This document shows positions 4,420 through 7,666 of a stretch of DNA of 7,666 nucleotides, piece after piece; the first letter of the stretch is position 1; each line of letters starts with the position of its first letter. Source of the stretch: JBDGRJ01 sp042218115 (GTDB lineage: Bacteria > Patescibacteriota > Patescibacteriia > Magasanikbacterales > UBA922). A program made the position numbers and the translations under genes. The notes beneath the pieces are model-generated. The model saw only the letters and a program-made list of their open reading frames with translations, ran no database searches and was not told where the DNA came from. Location of the stretch: NCBI GenBank assembly GCA_042218115.1, contig JBDGRJ010000049.1, positions 1-7,666 on the forward strand, given 5' to 3'.

Positions 4420-7332
4420 CTAAGTTAGGCAACACTTTTTATACTTTTTACCGGAACCACAAGGACAGGGGTCATTTCTTCCGACCTTGCCTCCGTCTTT
4501 ATACTTGAGCTGCCCTGCGGCTGTCGTAGTGACTTGATCATTTTCAAATGCGGCTGTAGATTCTATAGAGTCCTCCTCTGAGTCTTTGGCACTCTCCAAG
4601 ACTACGTTATCTTGTGCCATTATAGAAGGGCCTAGATCTATGCCCGCATCAATCTTAAAGAATTTATAGACTACCTCTCTTTGAATGTTGGATTGAAGCT
4701 GATTAAACATCTGAAAAGTCTCTCGTTTGTATTCGATCAAAGGATCCTTTTGGGCATACCCTCTCAGTCCTATCCCCTCTCTTAGCTCTCTCATATTCAC
4801 CAAATGCTCTACCCACAGGTTATCTATAGACTGAAGTAAGACCGTCTTTTCAATCTCTCGCATCACCTCATCAGGGTTCTCTCCGGAGCCCTTCATAGTC
4901 TCAGCGATAGCTTCTTCCATTTGTTCGTAAGTAGTATGTACTCTTTCGTGAAGCAGATCTATGATCTCTTGTCGCTCCTTATCTTCTGCTATCTTATCAT
5001 CACCATCGCTTTTACCCTTAGACAACAACTCCTCTTGTAAGTTCTCATCGATAGGCATAATAGTCTTTGCCGTCTCGACAATCTCCTCCATGTTCCAGCT
5101 CTTTTCTTCCTCGGCCAGCTCTTCGTTCTGGCCCGGGTTGGTGTGAAAATAGACTACCTGCTCTATCTCGCTTTCCATCATATCCAGTATAAACCCCTTT
5201 AGCGAATCATAGTTAAACTGTGTTGAGATCGCTACTTTATTACCGAACTCATCCGTTACTACAGAGGCGGTAACTTCATACTCATTAGGCTCTTCCTCAA
5301 CTTGCTCTATCTCTTCATTTTCAGCCAATTTAAGTATCTTCCTTCGCTTATTGTAAAGGGCCTTTCTTTGCTTATTCAGCACCTCATCGTAGCGCAGAAC
5401 TTGTTTTCGCATATCAAAATTTCTACCTTCAACCTTCTCTTGGGCTTTCTCGAGCATCTTCGTGATCATATTCTGCTCTATCGGCTGATCTTCAGGTACA
5501 TTCAGCCCCTCCAGTACGTTCTGCATCCTATCTCCGGCAAATATACGCATAAGATCATCCTCGGTAGAGACAAAAAACTGGGTTTCTCCCGGTTCACCTT
5601 GTCTAGCACAACGACCACGAAGCTGGTTGTCGATCCTTCTGGACTCATGTCTCTCAGTACCCAAGACAAACAAGCCCCCGGCATCCATTACCTTTTGTCG
5701 ATCCTGCGGATCAGGTGGGTTTCCACCTAGTTTAATGTCCACACCTCGACCCGCCATATTGGTAGCCAAGGTCACAGCCCCTGACCTTCCGGCTTGGGCT
5801 ATAATCTCCCCCTCTCGTTCGTGGTTTTTTGCATTTAATTTTTCATGACTTACCCCGTGTTGGTTTAGATAAGAACTGAGCTGCTCATTTTTCTCCACCG
5901 ATCTAGTACCGACCAGTACAGGTTGCCCCCGTTCTCTACACTCTTTTATTTTTCTAAGTATAGCTTTAAACTTGCCTCTTTCTGTTCTGTAGATCTGATC
6001 TGGGTGGTCCTCTCTTATATCCGGTTCATTAGTAGGTACTACCAGTACCTTAAGTCCGTAAATCTTGAAGAACTCCTCCTCTTCCGTCTTCGCCGTTCCC
6101 GTCATACCAGAAAGCTTATCATACATTCGGAAAAAGTTCTGAAAAGTAACCTTAGCTAAAGTTTTACTTTCTTTTTGAATCTCTACACCTTCTTTTGCCT
6201 CTAGGGCTTGGTGAAGCCCCCCGGAAAAACGCCGACCCGGCATCTTACGACCGGTAAACTCATCGATGATGACCACTTCACCCTCTTCAACTATGTAATC
6301 CTGATCCTTTTCAAATAACAACTCAGCCTTTAGAGCTTGCTCAATGTGGTGTACGCTGGTAATCCCGCTTTCAGTATATAAATTATCTACTCCCAGCCAG
6401 TCCTCCATCTTTTCAATCCCTGATTGGGTCATGCTTACGGACTCCATCTTCTCATCTACATTATAATCTTCGTTCTCGTCCAATCTTTTAACCAGATCAG
6501 CAAACTGATAGTACAGATCAGTAGCCTCCTCAGCCGGCGAAGAGATAATAAGTGGGGTTCTTGCCTCATCTATCAGGATAGAGTCAATCTCATCCAGAAT
6601 AGCAAAATGCATCTCGTTTCCTCGGCGCATAACCATCTCATCGAAATTCTGCACCATATTATCTCGCAGATAATCGAAGCCGAACTCATTGTTGGTGCCA
6701 TAAGTGATATCTTTTTGGTATGCCTCCTCCCGGGTTATAGGATCCAGGTACTCATCTTCTACCTTAAACTCGCCGATCTCATCTCTCTCTTCATCCAGTT
6801 CACTTCCTTCTTCGCCTGCCTCCCCGTTATATTCATAACTCGTCCTCTGGGAAGCAATAGCACTGACATCCATACCCAAAAAATCATAGATCTGACCCAT
6901 CCAAACAGCATCACGCTTAGCCAAATAATCATTTACAGTCACTATATGCACCCCCTTCTCTTCTAGAGCATTTAAATAAGCGGGCATAGTGGCAACTAAG
7001 GTTTTTCCTTCACCTGTTCTCATTTCTGAAATATTACCGCGATGAATAGCTATCGCACCTATAATCTGAACATCATAATGCCTCATACCCACAGTTCGTT
7101 TTGAAGCCTCCCTGACAGCAGCAAAGGCTTCGGGTAGTAAGTCTTCTAAGGTTTCACCCTCTTGTAGTCTTTGTTTAAATTCGGGAGTCTTAGCTTTGAG
7201 CTCCTCATCGCTAAGCCCTTCAAACTCTGACTCTAAATCGTTTACCTCCTCGACTATAGGTCGCAGTTCTTTGAGCCATTTTTCATTCTGATCGCCGAAT
7301 ATAGTTTTTAGAAAACTGAGATCAAATACCAT
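4420..7332 (-). CDS. secA: Preprotein translocase ATPase SecA
   Basis: SecA is the ATPase that drives unfolded preproteins through SecYEG. Positions below count from the ATG at 7332 (970 residues). The start FDLSFLKTIFGDQNEK is typical. Walker A MRTGEGKT is at 104-111, Walker B LDEID at 246-250, TGTAKTE at 411-417, and NMAGRGVDIKLGG at 525-537; the arginine-finger region QLRGRCARQGEPG at 570-582 has Cys-Ala where many SecAs have Ser-Gly, a variant I recall from other lineages. The scaffold and helical wing regions follow, and a SEC-C zinc motif (Cys956, Cys958, Cys967, Cys968; CPC...KKCC) ends the protein. An acidic insert of about 30 residues (roughly 168-200) precedes DITYGTNNEFGF, as in CPR SecAs. 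An in-frame GTG at 7356 would extend the protein by 8 residues, but it lies upstream of the predicted transcription start, so ATG is preferred. The stop codon is TAG. The gene appears monocistronic. Confidence 0.98.
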   Translation of the reverse strand: MVFDLSFLKTIFGDQNEKWLKELRPIVEEVNDLESEFEGLSDEELKAKTPEFKQRLQEGETLEDLLPEAFAAVREASKRTVGMRHYDVQIIGAIAIHRGNISEMRTGEGKTLVATMPAYLNALEEKGVHIVTVNDYLAKRDAVWMGQIYDFLGMDVSAIASQRTSYEYNGEAGEEGSELDEERDEIGEFKVEDEYLDPITREEAYQKDITYGTNNEFGFDYLRDNMVQNFDEMVMRRGNEMHFAILDEIDSILIDEARTPLIISSPAEEATDLYYQFADLVKRLDENEDYNVDEKMESVSMTQSGIEKMEDWLGVDNLYTESGITSVHHIEQALKAELLFEKDQDYIVEEGEVVIIDEFTGRKMPGRRFSGGLHQALEAKEGVEIQKESKTLAKVTFQNFFRMYDKLSGMTGTAKTEEEEFFKIYGLKVLVVPTNEPDIREDHPDQIYRTERGKFKAILRKIKECRERGQPVLVGTRSVEKNEQLSSYLNQHGVSHEKLNAKNHEREGEIIAQAGRSGAVTLATNMAGRGVDIKLGGNPPDPQDRQKVMDAGGLFVLGTERHESRRIDNQLRGRCARQGEPGETQFFVSTEDDLMRIFAGDRMQNVLEGLNVPEDQPIEQNMITKMLEKAQEKVEGRNFDMRKQVLRYDEVLNKQRKALYNKRRKILKLAENEEIEQVEEEPNEYEVTASVVTDEFGNKVAISTQFNYDSLKGFILDMMESEIEQVVYFHTNPGQNEELAEEEKSWNMEEIVETAKTIMPIDENLQEELLSKGKSDGDDKIAEDKERQEIIDLLHERVHTTYEQMEEAIAETMKGSGENPDEVMREIEKTVLLQSIDNLWVEHLVNMRELREGIGLRGYAQKDPLIEYKRETFQMFNQLQSNIQREVVYKFFKIDAGIDLGPSIMAQDNVVLESAKDSEEDSIESTAAFENDQVTTTAAGQLKYKDGGKVGRNDPCPCGSGKKYKKCCLT

Positions 7333-7356
7333 TATATTTTTGTTTACAGTAGGCAC

Positions 7357-7385
7357 ATATTACCATCTCTACTGCTTGCTGTCCA
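7357..7385 (-). promoter_or_regulatory. secA: Probable promoter of secA
   Basis: On the minus strand, -35 TGGACA (7385-7380, 5 of 6 matches) and -10 TAATAT (7362-7357, 4 of 6) are 17 nt apart. Transcription start near 7350 gives a leader of about 18 nt to the ATG at 7332, the same geometry as the rpmG and operon promoters. It follows directly after the terminator of the small upstream gene, so secA needs a promoter here. Confidence 0.55.
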
Positions 7386-7390
7386 GCTTA

Positions 7391-7422
7391 AGAAATAAAA
7401 GAGCAAGCTAAAAAGCTTGCCC
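7391..7422 (-). terminator. Intrinsic terminator of the 31-codon gene
   Basis: On the minus strand GGGCAAGCT (7422-7414) pairs with AGCTTGCTC (7409-7401) around a TTTT loop: 9 bp including one G-U pair. It is followed by the U-rich TTTTATTT (7400-7393). The plus-strand reading lacks a U-run, so it works for minus-strand transcription only. It lies 24 nt beyond the stop codon of the small gene and before the secA promoter, which is good evidence that a short transcript ends here. Confidence 0.8.
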
Positions 7423-7445
7423 TAAAAACAAAAAAAGGGAAGTTA

Positions 7446-7541
7446 TTACCCCTTCGCTTTATTCCATAACAGCAAAATACCTCCGCCTATAAATAAAACA
7501 GCAAACATAAGCCAAAACGTCTGAAAGAAAGCACTGAACAT
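7446..7541 (-). CDS. 31-residue single-pass membrane peptide, function unknown
   Basis: An ATG-TAA frame of 31 codons encodes one hydrophobic segment (about residues 4-25, rich in Phe, Leu and Ile with a GGG at 19-21) and a short positively charged tail, WNKAKG. The likely topology is a single transmembrane helix with the basic C-terminus in the cytoplasm. Its reality rests on context: a promoter with perfect -10 TATAAT places transcription start about 25 nt upstream, and a strong intrinsic terminator follows the stop codon closely, so the frame fills a dedicated short transcript. An overlapping frame (7459-7650) is less likely because it begins upstream of that promoter. No homologue is recognised. 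It could be an accessory peptide of a membrane complex, conceivably Sec given its neighbour, or a toxin-like hydrophobic peptide. No Shine-Dalgarno sequence is seen. Confidence 0.6.
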   Translation of the reverse strand: MFSAFFQTFWLMFAVLFIGGGILLLWNKAKG

Positions 7542-7572
7542 TGTCCAGAATAGTTAATTTGTAACTAACAAT

Positions 7573-7601
7573 ATTATACATGATTAAACAGTCTGTTTGA
7601 A
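7573..7601 (-). promoter_or_regulatory. Promoter of the 31-codon gene, with a palindrome in the spacer
   Basis: On the minus strand, -35 TTCAAA (7601-7596, 4 of 6) and a perfect -10 TATAAT (7578-7573) are 17 nt apart. Transcription start near 7566 gives a leader of about 24 nt to the ATG at 7541. The spacer is mostly occupied by the inverted repeat AAACAG-T-CTGTTT, a position where a bound repressor would block RNA polymerase. Confidence 0.6.
7586..7598. promoter_or_regulatory. Candidate operator: perfect 13-bp palindrome
   Basis: AAACAG (7586-7591) and CTGTTT (7593-7598) are perfect inverted repeats about a single central T. The site lies between the -35 and -10 of the small-gene promoter and touches the -35 of the putative divergent promoter. 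Position and symmetry suit a dimeric repressor; the regulator is not in the window and I do not recognise the motif as a known LexA, Fur or TetR box. Confidence 0.45.
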
Positions 7602-7626
7602 CCATATTTTTAGGTAATTGTATAGA
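7597..7626 (+). promoter_or_regulatory. Possible divergent promoter for a plus-strand gene beyond the window
   Basis: On the plus strand TTGAAC (7597-7602, 4 of 6) and TATAGA (7621-7626, 4 of 6) are 18 nt apart. Transcription would start near 7633, about 21 nt before an ATG at 7654 that opens a frame MSNT running off the window. The 20-nt leader matches the other units here, but both hexamers are weak and only four codons of the frame are visible. Confidence 0.3.
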
Positions 7627-7666
7627 AGTTGGGACTAGTGTAAAATACAATATATGTCTAACACTA

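Noticed and set aside
6424..6966. 180-codon plus-strand open frame inside secA
   Set aside because: It is antisense to a strongly conserved secA segment, has no recognisable domain, and no promoter is visible; it is a by-product of secA codon use. The shorter plus-strand frames within secA and the M23 gene were rejected for the same reason.
7333..7356. GTG start extending SecA by 8 residues
   Set aside because: The GTG lies upstream of the predicted transcription start near 7350, and the ATG at 7332 gives the usual SecA N-terminus.
7459..7650. 63-residue minus-strand open frame overlapping the small membrane peptide gene
   Set aside because: It would begin upstream of the TATAAT promoter that drives this unit, its translation has Cys/Tyr-rich, low-quality composition with no recognisable domain, and the 31-codon frame fits the transcript limits better.
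7636..7666. Inverted repeat TAGTGT...ACACTA at the right edge
   Set aside because: Only 6 bp with a 19-nt spacer, AT-rich inner part, and truncated context; it is within chance expectation and has no U-run.
1..7666. CRISPR array, insertion sequence, transposase or prophage gene
   Set aside because: No repeat-spacer periodicity, terminal inverted repeats, target duplications or mobile-element protein motifs are visible; codon use and spacing look uniform across the minus-strand genes.

Overview
The window looks like a chromosomal segment of a Candidate Phyla Radiation (Patescibacteria) bacterium. The main evidence is the SecA protein: it carries an acidic insert before the DITYGTNNEFGFDYLRDN motif, of a kind I recall from Parcubacteria-type SecA proteins. 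A secreted protein with an FPTPCDVP tail and a compact two-zinc-knuckle L33 agree with this. The DNA is moderately AT-rich. UGA is used as a stop (two genes end in TGA) and the tRNA-Trp has a CCA anticodon, so this is not one of the UGA-recoding lineages. The taxonomic call is inference from remembered family features, not from a search.

All confident genes lie on the minus strand, so the direction of transcription is from high to low coordinates. From the right edge: (1) a 31-codon gene for a single-pass membrane peptide (7446-7541) with its own promoter and a strong intrinsic terminator; (2) secA (4420-7332) with its own promoter; (3) a tightly packed five-gene operon (376-4242): secreted protein with a conserved WVCGxxC-type motif, ATP-cone/PD-(D/E)xK nuclease, 6-TM ion channel with an unusual NVGYG filter, M23 peptidoglycan endopeptidase, and a small 4-TM membrane protein; (4) rpmG for ribosomal protein L33 (168-323) with its own promoter and terminator; (5) tRNA-Trp (52 to beyond position 1) with its own promoter. 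The rpmG/tRNA-Trp pair is the classic upstream neighbour of secE-nusG-rplK, which would be expected beyond position 1.

The promoters are readable as sigma-70 type, most clearly TTGACA-17-TATACT for rpmG and TTGAAA-17-TATACT for tRNA-Trp. Every mRNA promoter places transcription start roughly 18-24 nt before the chosen start codon, and none of the start codons has a GGAGG-like Shine-Dalgarno sequence. At the right edge the small-gene promoter holds a perfect 13-bp palindrome between its -35 and -10 and appears to share its -35 region with a divergent plus-strand promoter.

Functionally the window combines protein export (SecA), translation (L33, tRNA-Trp) and an envelope-centred operon of mixed content. 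The operon's pairing of an ATP-sensing-type cytosolic nuclease with an ion channel and a cell-wall hydrolase is the least explained part of the window.
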